Origin: Coriobacteriia bacterium
Lineage (GTDB): Bacteria > Actinomycetota > Coriobacteriia > Anaerosomatales > PALSA-660
Assembly (NCBI GenBank): GCA_025361505.1
Contig: JANYKZ010000073.1
Span: 1 to 48,432, forward strand
Direction: 5' to 3'
Length of the DNA stretch: 48,432 nt
The notes beneath the pieces are model-generated. The model had not been told where the DNA came from and did no database searches. It saw nothing but the letters and a program-made list of their open reading frames with translations. A program made the translations under genes and the position numbers. How positions within the stretch are numbered: the stretch's first letter is position 1; every line of letters begins with the position of its first letter. Shown here piece by piece: positions 41,706 to 48,432 of this stretch.

Positions 41706-44700
41706 ATGGGACTGTCGACCCGGATCACGCTGCTGACCTTCGTCGCAGTGACGGCGGCCGCGGCCCTGGTCTCGGCTATCTCGCTGGTCGGGGTGTACCG
41801 GTCAGTGCTCAACGAGGAGATGACGCGCCTCGACGCCTACCGCACGCTCGTGGCCAGCGGTATCGACGCGCGCTTCAGCGCGGCCGAACGCGCGGTCGAC
41901 GCACTGATGGCCGAGGTTCGCACGTCCCCGGCTGGCGCGCGCTCGGGCGTCAAGACCCCCGACGAGCTGCTCGAACCGCGCGCGGACGTGCTCGATGCGC
42001 TGGCGGTCACCGATGTGCGCGGCGTCGCGATGTCCTCCGACGATGTCACCGGAGCGCCGGCTGTGGTCGTGTCCGCGGTCGCGACCGCGACCCGCGGGAC
42101 GGTCGTCATCCGGTGGTTGAGCGCGGGCCAAGGGGCGGGCCGACTGTGGATCGCCCGGGCCGACGGCGAGGGTACGAGAACGGTGGCCGTGTTCGCCCGC
42201 GTCCGCGACACCTACCTCAGCCGGACGCTCGACGACATCACGTTGGCGCGGGGGTCGGCGACAGCCGTGGTTGTCGACCCCGCCGGCCGGCCGATCCTGT
42301 CCAGTGCGGGAAGTCCCGCCGTCTCAGTCGCGGGCCTCGTCTTCTCGAACGACGGCACCCGGACCACCCAGGGGACGGTCGTGGGATCGCTGCCCGGAGG
42401 CGGGGGGCTCAGCGGCTCGTGGGAGTACGTCTCACAGGCCCGTGGCCTGGGCTGGCGGGTGCTGGTCGTCGAGGAGGACGCCGGGGCGCTCGCGCGCTCG
42501 GTGCAGGCTCTCGGCCCGGCACTGCTCGCCATGCTGTTGGTCGTTGTTCTGGCCGTGCTCGGCGCGCTGCTCTACAGCCGCCGTCTCCTGACGCCACTCA
42601 CCGTGCTCGAGCAGCGTGCGCGCGATGTCGCGGCAGGCGGGTACGTCCGACAGTTGCGGGTCGTGCGCGACGACGAGATGGGCCGCGTGGCCGACGCCTT
42701 CAACGAGATGGGCGTGCGTCTGAACTCTCTGCAGGACATGGCCCAGCTGCTGGCGAGCGCGTCGAACCTCGACGACGTCCTGGACGCGGTGCTCGGCGCG
42801 CTCGGGCGGATCCTGGGGACGGGAGACGCCGCCGTCCTGCTGGCCGAACCGTCCGCAGTCGCTCTGTCGCTGGCACGTGGCCGCGGCCTGGCCGAGCCCG
42901 CGGCCACACTCCTCGTCTCCCTCGATCAGCCGTCTCCGTTCGTGGACGCCTTCGTGGAGGACCGCGTCGTGCCGTTCGCGGGCGACCGCCCCGCGGGAGC
43001 CGGTGCGATCTACCGTCTGTTCGGCGCGAATCCCGAGAGGGCCGGGGTGGCGGTGCCGCTCGCGATCGGTCGGGAAGTGATCGGTGTCGTCGTCGTGCTC
43101 GCGCCCGGCAGGCGCGTGTTCACCGAGGCGCAGATAGAGACACTGCGGGTGTTCAGCGCAAACGCGGCGGTGGCGGTGCGGACGTCACGGCTGTTCGCCG
43201 ACGAGCGCCTGTCGCGCACCGAGGCGGAGGCCCTGAGATCGGTGGCCGAGTTGACCGTGCGCCCCGGTGACCTGGGCCAGGCCCTCGACACTGTCGCCTC
43301 GATCGCAGCCGAGCTTCTCGGCTACCGCGAGCGGGAGGTCGTGCTCGAGGGTCGGCAGCAGCTGGGACTGGGTCTGCCCGTCGATCTCCAAGCGGACGCG
43401 CGTCTGGTCGAGGCGTGGCGCCTCGTCGAGACCGCGCGACCCGCATCCGACGTGCCCGGGCACGCTCCGATCGTCATCGACGACCTCCGCCATCGCCCCG
43501 ATCTCCTGGCGCTGTCGGGAGCGGGATGGGGGAGTGCGCTCTTCATCCCCATCATGCAGGGGTCCATAGCCCGCGGGGCGCTCGTGCTGCACGACCGCAC
43601 GCGGCGCGGGAGCCCATCCGCCCGTCAGCTGGCGATCGCCGGCACCATCGGCCAACAGGTGTCTCTGGCGATCCGCAACGCGTACCTGCTGCAGCAGGCG
43701 CGGACGCGCGCCGCCAACCTCGAGACCGTGTTCCGCATCAGTCAGGCGGTCTCGTCGGAGCTCAAGATCGGGTCGGTGCTGAACCGCGTCCTGGACGTCG
43801 TGCAGAAGATCCTCTCGGCGGACGCGGTCGCCTTGATGTCGTACGTCCCTGAACACGGACTGGTCGAGACGAAGCTGGCACGCGGGGTCGTGGCGCGGGA
43901 CCTCCTGTACTTCTCAGCGAAGCCGGGGGAGGACGTCCCGGGACGGGTCTTCACTCTCGGAGTGCCACTGTCGTACGGCGACCTGTCAGCGCGAACCACG
44001 CCTCTGGCCCGGGTCGCGGTCGCGCAGGGTTTCGAGTCTCTGCTCGCCGTGCCGCTCATGGCCCGGGGACGACCCATCGGCGTCCTGGCCGTCTACGCGA
44101 AGGCCGCCGCGGCCTTCTCCGGTGAGGACGTGGAGCTGCTGCTCACCTTCGCCTCACAAGCGGCGCTCGCGATCGACACCGCGGAGCTGTACGGCAAGGA
44201 GCACCGGGTGGCCTCGGTGCTGCAGGCATCGATCCTTCCCGAGCGGCTGCCGGCTCTGAGCGGGCTCGAGACCGCGACCTTCTATCTGCCCTCCGGTCTC
44301 GAGGCCGAGATCGGAGGAGACTACTACGACGTGTTCACGGGCATCGACGACCGTGTCGTCTTCGCGATCGGCGACGTGTGCGGCAAGGGCGTCGCGGCCG
44401 CGACCAAGACCTCGATGGTCAAGTACACGCTGCGCGGGCTGGTCGGCGCGGGCGCGGGACCCGGCGAGGCGCTGTCGGACCTCAACCGGCAGGTGGCGGC
44501 GACGGGCGATCCGGCCGACATCGTGACGATGTGGGTGGGGATGCTGGACCGGGCGTCAGGCAGGCTGACGTTCGCAGACGGCGGGCATCCCGCCGCGCTG
44601 CTGCTGCGCGCCGGCACGAAGGAGATCGAGCGCCTCGACGCAACGGGTCCGCTGCTCGGAGCCGTGGCCCACGTGCGCTACGAGGAGCGCGAGGTCGTGC

Positions 44701-44936
44701 TCCGCGCGGGGGACCTACTGCTGCTCTACACCGACGGGGTCACGGAGGCCCGCCGCGGTGCGCGGCTGTTCGGAGAGGGCCGGGTCCGGCGTGTCCTGCG
44801 TCGGGCGACGTCGGCGAGGGAGTGCCTGGACCTGCTCCTCGAAGCGGTCGAGGCGCACAGCGCCGGTCCGCTCAGGGACGACGCGGCCGCTCTCGCTGTG
44901 CGAGTCGTTGCCGAGGAAGCGCTCGAGCCCGCGTGA
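41706..44936 (+). CDS. Membrane HAMP/GAF SpoIIE-type (PP2C) serine phosphatase, RsbU-like
   Basis: A protein of about 1076 residues. TM1 is near residues 8-30 and an extracytoplasmic sensor segment (about 35-265) follows. TM2 is LLAMLLVVVLAVLGALLYS, then a HAMP domain (LLTPLTVLEQRARDVAAGGYV), then three GAF-like regions (about 350-490, 500-660, 665-830). The C-terminal SpoIIE phosphatase domain has all metal motifs: EIGGDYYDVF, IGDVCGKGVAAA, FADGGHPAAL, LLYTDGVTEAR and LRDDAAAL. It would remove phosphate from an anti-sigma antagonist serine in response to external and cytoplasmic signals. GTG 41682 is an alternative start. The likely substrate, a STAS protein, is encoded next. Confidence 0.92.
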   Translation: MGLSTRITLLTFVAVTAAAALVSAISLVGVYRSVLNEEMTRLDAYRTLVASGIDARFSAAERAVDALMAEVRTSPAGARSGVKTPDELLEPRADVLDALAVTDVRGVAMSSDDVTGAPAVVVSAVATATRGTVVIRWLSAGQGAGRLWIARADGEGTRTVAVFARVRDTYLSRTLDDITLARGSATAVVVDPAGRPILSSAGSPAVSVAGLVFSNDGTRTTQGTVVGSLPGGGGLSGSWEYVSQARGLGWRVLVVEEDAGALARSVQALGPALLAMLLVVVLAVLGALLYSRRLLTPLTVLEQRARDVAAGGYVRQLRVVRDDEMGRVADAFNEMGVRLNSLQDMAQLLASASNLDDVLDAVLGALGRILGTGDAAVLLAEPSAVALSLARGRGLAEPAATLLVSLDQPSPFVDAFVEDRVVPFAGDRPAGAGAIYRLFGANPERAGVAVPLAIGREVIGVVVVLAPGRRVFTEAQIETLRVFSANAAVAVRTSRLFADERLSRTEAEALRSVAELTVRPGDLGQALDTVASIAAELLGYREREVVLEGRQQLGLGLPVDLQADARLVEAWRLVETARPASDVPGHAPIVIDDLRHRPDLLALSGAGWGSALFIPIMQGSIARGALVLHDRTRRGSPSARQLAIAGTIGQQVSLAIRNAYLLQQARTRAANLETVFRISQAVSSELKIGSVLNRVLDVVQKILSADAVALMSYVPEHGLVETKLARGVVARDLLYFSAKPGEDVPGRVFTLGVPLSYGDLSARTTPLARVAVAQGFESLLAVPLMARGRPIGVLAVYAKAAAAFSGEDVELLLTFASQAALAIDTAELYGKEHRVASVLQASILPERLPALSGLETATFYLPSGLEAEIGGDYYDVFTGIDDRVVFAIGDVCGKGVAAATKTSMVKYTLRGLVGAGAGPGEALSDLNRQVAATGDPADIVTMWVGMLDRASGRLTFADGGHPAALLLRAGTKEIERLDATGPLLGAVAHVRYEEREVVLRAGDLLLLYTDGVTEARRGARLFGEGRVRRVLRRATSARECLDLLLEAVEAHSAGPLRDDAAALAVRVVAEEALEPA

Positions 44937-45003
44937 GAGCGAGTGCGACAACGGGTAGAGTCCCCGCGACACAAGACCGCGGTCTTCAAGGGAGCACGCC
45001 CGG

Positions 45004-45792
45004 GTGATCACACTGGAACGACAGGCGGGCACGGGAACATGCGTCGCGCGCCTCACAGGTGACATCGACGCGGCGAGCACCCCCTCGGTCAGGGAAGCGC
45101 TCGATGCCGCGATCCGCGACGGCTGCAGGAGGATCGTCCTCGACCTGTCCCGCGTCGAGTATGTCGACTCGTCGGCTCTCGGTCTGCTCGTGTGGGCGGA
45201 TCACCGGCTCCAGCCCCTCTCGGGAGCCCTGCTGCTCGCGGGCGCCGGACGCGACGTGACGCGCATCCTCGAGCTGTCAGGGTTGATCGGCGTGGCGCCC
45301 TCGGTGTTCGTCTCCGAGTCCGTCGAGGCCGCCCTCGCCGCCTTGGCGCCGCCGTCAGCGAAGGGCGAACCGCTGTGGACCCGCTCCTTCGAGGTCTCCG
45401 CCGACGCCCGTTTGATGGCGCAGGCGCGCGCCCGGATCACCGACATGATCGCCCCCCTCGGCCTGCCCGAGTCCGCCGTCTTCGACATCAAGGTCGCGAC
45501 GGGCGAGGCGCTCGCCAACGCGGTCCGGCACGGATCTCCGCGGGGCCCTCTGGACGGCATTGGGGTCGAGATCGCCGCCTTTGACGATCGGGTGGAGATC
45601 TCGGTCAGCGACCACGGGAGGGGCTTCGACGGGACCTCGCAGCCCTCTGCGGACGTGTTCGCGCCGAGCGGTCGCGGCGTGCTGTTCATGCGGGCGCTGA
45701 TGGATCGGGTCGAGTTCGGCGACAGCGCCGGTGGCGGCACCTGCGTTCGGCTCGCGAAACATCGCCTGCAGCCCCACGGTTCCGCTGTCTGA
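45004..45792 (+). CDS. STAS domain fused to anti-sigma-factor-type HATPase (RsbV-RsbW-like fusion)
   Basis: A 262-residue protein with two partner-switching modules in one chain. Residues 1-110 are a STAS domain with VEYVDSSALGLLVW; Ser57 matches the phosphorylated serine of SpoIIAA/RsbV. Residues about 125-262 are an RsbW-type GHKL kinase domain, with EALANAVRHG (N box), ISVSDHGRGFD (G1) and GRGVLFMRALMDRVEFG (G2). In standard systems these are separate antagonist and kinase, so the fusion may act in cis. GTG 45004 is preceded by AAGGGAG. It follows the phosphatase by 67 bases. No sigma factor gene lies nearby. Confidence 0.9.
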   Translation: MITLERQAGTGTCVARLTGDIDAASTPSVREALDAAIRDGCRRIVLDLSRVEYVDSSALGLLVWADHRLQPLSGALLLAGAGRDVTRILELSGLIGVAPSVFVSESVEAALAALAPPSAKGEPLWTRSFEVSADARLMAQARARITDMIAPLGLPESAVFDIKVATGEALANAVRHGSPRGPLDGIGVEIAAFDDRVEISVSDHGRGFDGTSQPSADVFAPSGRGVLFMRALMDRVEFGDSAGGGTCVRLAKHRLQPHGSAV

Positions 45793-45887
45793 CGCTCCCG
45801 GGCACGGGCGCGGCCGGTGCGGGGGTGTGTCCCGCGGGGCTCATGGAGTACCATCGACGCGTCGGCACCACGCTCGAAGGGGAAACC

Positions 45888-46454
45888 ATGGAAGTCTTCG
45901 ACGCGATCCTGCACCGCCGTTCGATCCGCAAGTTCAGCGGTGCGCCGGTCGATCGGGCCGCGATGGAGCGGCTCGTCGAAGCGGCGGGTTCGGCGCCCTC
46001 GGTCGCCAACGCCCAGCCGTGGCACTTCCACATCACGAGCGGAGCGACCCGCGACGCCGTGTGCGGCGTGACCGCGCTGTCGACCGTGCACCTTCAGGAG
46101 TACCTGGACCTGCTGCCGCCGGCGGACTACGAGGCCGCCGAGCGGTTCTTCGCGAACCTCGGGAGCGCGCCCGTCGTGATCGTCGTCTCGGTGCCCGTCC
46201 CCGAGGACGAGCCCACGCGCATCAACGACACGCTGGCCACAGGCTGCGCTATCGAGAACCTGATGCTCGCCGCGTTCGCCGAAGGACTGGGCTGCTGCAA
46301 CATCACCTTCTCGTTCTGGGTCCGCGACAAGCTCGCCGACCTTCTCGGGATCGGCGAGGAGCGCGAGATCATCTCCCTGGTGCTCCTCGGCCATCCTGCC
46401 GAGGTGCCGGAGCCCATCGTCCGGCGCACCGACGTCGCGACCTACCTCGACTAG
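45888..46454 (+). CDS. Nitroreductase-family FMN oxidoreductase
   Basis: A 188-residue nitroreductase-fold protein. HRRSIRKFSGAPV at residues 9-21 is the FMN-phosphate loop, followed by SAPSVANAQPWHFHI (flavin-side Ser/Asn) and a central helix TLATGCAIENLMLAAFAEGLGCCNI that holds the dimer interface. It ends ISLVLLGHPAEVPEPIVRR, the typical strand and Arg contacts. Members reduce nitro compounds, quinones or dehalogenate; the physiological substrate is unknown. ATG 45888 follows GAAGGGGAAACC. The HAD gene starts 4 bases after its stop. Confidence 0.92.
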   Translation: MEVFDAILHRRSIRKFSGAPVDRAAMERLVEAAGSAPSVANAQPWHFHITSGATRDAVCGVTALSTVHLQEYLDLLPPADYEAAERFFANLGSAPVVIVVSVPVPEDEPTRINDTLATGCAIENLMLAAFAEGLGCCNITFSFWVRDKLADLLGIGEEREIISLVLLGHPAEVPEPIVRRTDVATYLD

Positions 46455-46458
46455 CGCG

Positions 46459-47169
46459 GTGGCCGGACGCCTCGACGCCGTCTTCTTCGACGTCGGCAAC
46501 ACGCTCCTGTACGCGTACCCCTCGGTGGGGCACGTCTGCGAGGAGATACTGCTGGGATCCGGGCGCATCCACTCGCTTGACGAGATCGAGGGGATACTGC
46601 CGCTCGTCGACGAGTACTACGAGGACCGCTACCGCTCCGATGACACCTTCTGGACCAGCGACGAGCGCGCTGCCGACGTCTGGACCGGCATGTACGGCCT
46701 TCTGTGCCGGCGGCTGGGGATCCCCGAGGTCGAGGCCGTCGATCTCGCCCACGCGGTCTACGACGCGTTCGGGGACCCTGCGCGATGGAGGGCCTACGAC
46801 GACGTCGCCCCGGCGTTCGAGCGCCTCAGGTCGGCGGGCGTGAAGGTCGGCATCATCTCCAACTGGGACACGCGCCTTGAGGGTGTCCTCGACGGCCTCG
46901 GGCTCGGCGCGCTCATCGATACCGTCGTCTCGTCGGCGGTGGTGGGTCTGCACAAGCCCGACCCGCGGATCTTCGAACTCGCCTGCGCTCGCCTGGGAGT
47001 CGAACCGGGGCGATGCGCGCACGTGGGGGACCACGTGTACTCGGACGTCCTTGGCGCACGCGCCGCGGGGTTGCGGCCGGTGCTCATCGACCGGCACCGG
47101 GTCGGGCTCTCGTCCGACGGCGTGACGTGCCTTCTCACGCTCGACGACCTGGAGGGGGCGCTTCGATGA
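46459..47169 (+). CDS. HAD-superfamily hydrolase
   Basis: A 236-residue HAD protein with a helical cap. Motif I is FFDVGNTLLY, with the nucleophile Asp kept and the usual second Asp (DxDGT) replaced in the DxGNT way seen in the HDHD3/REG-2-like branch. Motif II is VGIISNWD, motif III includes the Lys of GLHKPDPRIF, and motif IV is CAHVGDHVYSDVLGA with both acidic residues. Likely a phosphatase of small metabolites. GTG 46459 starts 4 bases after the nitroreductase stop. The stop overlaps the ATG of the next gene (ATGA), so the last three genes form an operon. Confidence 0.9.
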   Translation: MAGRLDAVFFDVGNTLLYAYPSVGHVCEEILLGSGRIHSLDEIEGILPLVDEYYEDRYRSDDTFWTSDERAADVWTGMYGLLCRRLGIPEVEAVDLAHAVYDAFGDPARWRAYDDVAPAFERLRSAGVKVGIISNWDTRLEGVLDGLGLGALIDTVVSSAVVGLHKPDPRIFELACARLGVEPGRCAHVGDHVYSDVLGARAAGLRPVLIDRHRVGLSSDGVTCLLTLDDLEGALR

Positions 47170-48432
47170 AGGCGCGCGGTTGGATCGCACTCGCGGCCGG
47201 GCTGCTCCTGTGTGTAGCGGCCGCCTACGGCGCATACACGCTCGCGAACTACTCCTGGACGCAGGTGGTCGACTATCGCGGTCCGTACGCGAAGGCGCAG
47301 CTGCCCGCCGGGGAGATACCCCCGCCTGGGGTCGCGACGACCGGCGGCACCCGACCGCTCATGGTGTACGTGATCATCGACGGCCTGCGCGAGGATGTCT
47401 CGCGCACCATGCCGACGCTCAATACCCTGCGCGCCCACGGGTTCGACGCCGTCGTCCGCACCTCGCAGCCGTCGCTGTCGTTCCCGAACTGGACGACGCT
47501 GCTGTCCGGCGCCCCTCAGCGGATCAGCGGTGTGACCACCAACTGGTTCACCGGGCGGGTCCCGGTCGAGACGATCCTCGACACGGCCCTTGCGGCCGGT
47601 CGTACCGTGGCGGTCTCCGCTCCGACCGACTTCGAGACGCTCTTCGGCGTCAAGCGGACCGGGCACGTCTTCCTGCGCGACTGGACCAAGGGCGAGTACA
47701 TGACGGGGGGCATCGTCGACAACGCGATCCGCCTGTCGGCCGAAGCCAGCCCGACGCTGCTCGTGGTCCACTTCCCGGACGTGGATGAGGCAGGTCATGC
47801 CTCGGGCGGCGCTTCCAGGGAGTATCGCGACACGGCGCTGAGGGTCGATCGAGACCTGGCCCGACTGGTCGCCGCGCTCGAGGGTCCTCGGACCACGTTC
47901 GTCGTGACGGCCGATCATGGCCATATCGACACGGGCGGACACGGCGGACCCGAGGACATAGTCACCCAGGTACCCGCGGTCTTCGCCGGCCCCGACGTGA
48001 GGCCCGGTACGGGCGCGGGCACCCAGGACCAGGTCGCCCCGACCGTGGCGCTGCTGGCCGACCTCCCGGCGCCCCGCAACGCGACGGGAGCGCCGCTGGA
48101 CCTCACCGCGCACCCGCGCAGCGGTGTTGACCGGTTCGCCGCTCAGCGGCTCGCGGCGTTCGCCGCCTACACGGCTGCCGTGACGGGTCCGCCGGCAGGC
48201 CCCACGAGGCCGCCGACCGCGGACGGTGCCCGCGCCGCCTTCGACGACGCCACGACCTCGCGCCTCGCGCGCGAGAGCGAGCGCCGACGGCAAGCGCGCG
48301 CCGCGCTCGCGCGCGAGGCGCGAGGTCGTGGCGTCGTCGAAGGCGGCGCGGGCACCGTCCGCGGTCGGCGGCCTCGTGGGGCCTGCCGGCGGACCCGTCA
48401 CGGCAGCCGTGTAGGCGGCGAACGCCGCGAGC
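47166..48432 (+). CDS. Membrane-anchored nucleotide pyrophosphatase/phosphodiesterase (3'-partial, end corrupted)
   Basis: It starts ATG 47166 inside the HAD stop. A membrane anchor (GWIALAAGLLLCVAAAYGAYTLA) leads to an alkaline-phosphatase-superfamily domain. VYVIIDGLRED holds the first metal Asp. LSFPNWTTLLSG is the nucleophile loop, with Ser in place of the Thr of TFPN-type enzymes. FPDVDEAGHASG and TADHGHIDTGGHGG hold the remaining metal Asp/His residues. The enzyme would hydrolyse phosphodiesters or pyrophosphates outside the cell. Sensible sequence runs to about 48275. From 48306 on, the frame reads the reverse complement of its own left part, so the last 42 codons are not real protein sequence; the true C-terminus is missing. 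It is co-operonic with nitroreductase and HAD. Confidence 0.85.
   Translation, partial: MKARGWIALAAGLLLCVAAAYGAYTLANYSWTQVVDYRGPYAKAQLPAGEIPPPGVATTGGTRPLMVYVIIDGLREDVSRTMPTLNTLRAHGFDAVVRTSQPSLSFPNWTTLLSGAPQRISGVTTNWFTGRVPVETILDTALAAGRTVAVSAPTDFETLFGVKRTGHVFLRDWTKGEYMTGGIVDNAIRLSAEASPTLLVVHFPDVDEAGHASGGASREYRDTALRVDRDLARLVAALEGPRTTFVVTADHGHIDTGGHGGPEDIVTQVPAVFAGPDVRPGTGAGTQDQVAPTVALLADLPAPRNATGAPLDLTAHPRSGVDRFAAQRLAAFAAYTAAVTGPPAGPTRPPTADGARAAFDDATTSRLARESERRRQARAALAREARGRGVVEGGAGTVRGRRPRGACRRTRHGSRVGGERRE
48149..48432. repeat. Perfect 127-bp inverted repeat at the window end (probable fold-back artefact)
   Basis: Bases 48149-48275 and 48306-48432 are exact reverse complements of each other over 127 bases, with a 30-base unpaired spacer (48276-48305) and the right arm ending at the last base of the window. 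The left arm codes in frame for the end of the phosphodiesterase; the right arm is that same code reversed. Contig ends often carry such fold-back copies from chimeric reads or assembly. Confidence 0.95.

Noticed and set aside
44937-45003. Stress-sigma promoter before the STAS-HATPase gene (GGGTAGAGT)
   Set aside because: A GGGTA-like -10 is present, but no GTTT-type -35 at the right distance, so it is not supportable.
48167-48414. Two small open frames on opposite strands encoding the same C-terminal protein sequence
   Set aside because: They are mirror copies created by the fold-back inverted repeat, not genes.

Overview
The window is dense, high-GC coding sequence from a bacterium: about 45 genes, gaps almost all under 250 bases, frequent GTG/TTG starts, and no rRNA, tRNA, CRISPR array or insertion sequence that I could recognise. 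Base composition, a CsoR-family regulator, MscL with a zinc-ribbon tail, TatA and an RsbU/RsbW-type partner-switching module suggest a high-GC Gram-positive (Actinomycetota) lineage. A complete oxidative ornithine fermentation operon suggests an anaerobic amino-acid-fermenting life style, perhaps near the Coriobacteriia. The taxonomy is inference. A full sigma-54 cassette is unusual for most Actinomycetota.

Layout. 1-7.2 kb: the 3' end of a secreted repeat protein (divergent InlB B-repeats), then small housekeeping and stress genes: mscL, a DMT transporter, a molybdopterin lipoprotein, an Old Yellow Enzyme homologue, an NTF2-like protein, a Met/His-rich membrane peptide and a rhodanese. 7.4-16.2 kb: one giant gene for a 2926-residue cyclic beta-1,2-glucan synthase-like protein. 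16.2-19.0 kb: bacteriohemerythrin, TatA and several small membrane or secreted proteins. 19.2-27.0 kb: the ornithine operon ord-ortA-ortB-oraS-oraE-(separate B12 subunit)-glmL-like-orr. Together these convert L-ornithine to D-ornithine, then 2,4-diaminopentanoate, then 2-amino-4-ketopentanoate, then alanine plus acetyl-CoA. 27.1-33.7 kb: a GT4 glycosyltransferase translationally coupled to a degenerate radical-SAM protein, which is coupled to a B12-binding radical-SAM protein; then an aminotransferase, a frameshifted Fe-S PD-(D/E)XK nuclease and a PHP phosphoesterase. 33.7-36.4 kb: a membrane-anchored chelatase-like protein, a CsoR/CstR-type repressor with a clear palindromic operator, and an EamA transporter. 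36.5-41.3 kb: rpoN, a sensor kinase and an NtrC-type activator, followed at once by a near-consensus -24/-12 promoter and a zinc-ribbon membrane gene. 41.4-48.4 kb: a CopZ-like protein, a GAF/SpoIIE phosphatase, a STAS-HATPase fusion, a nitroreductase, a HAD hydrolase and a 3'-truncated membrane-anchored phosphodiesterase.

The most notable observations are: (1) D-ornithine aminomutase large subunit encoded as two overlapping genes, cut exactly at the linker between the PLP/TIM-barrel part and the cobalamin Rossmann part; (2) a sigma-54 regulatory circuit with an apparent target promoter directly downstream; (3) a coupled pair of a radical-SAM protein lacking one cluster cysteine and an intact B12 radical-SAM protein; (4) a CsoR-family repressor lacking the copper-ligand histidine; (5) a perfect 127-base inverted repeat running to the last base of the window, most likely a fold-back assembly artefact. 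All protein names come from reading motifs and recalled family sequences, not from database searches.
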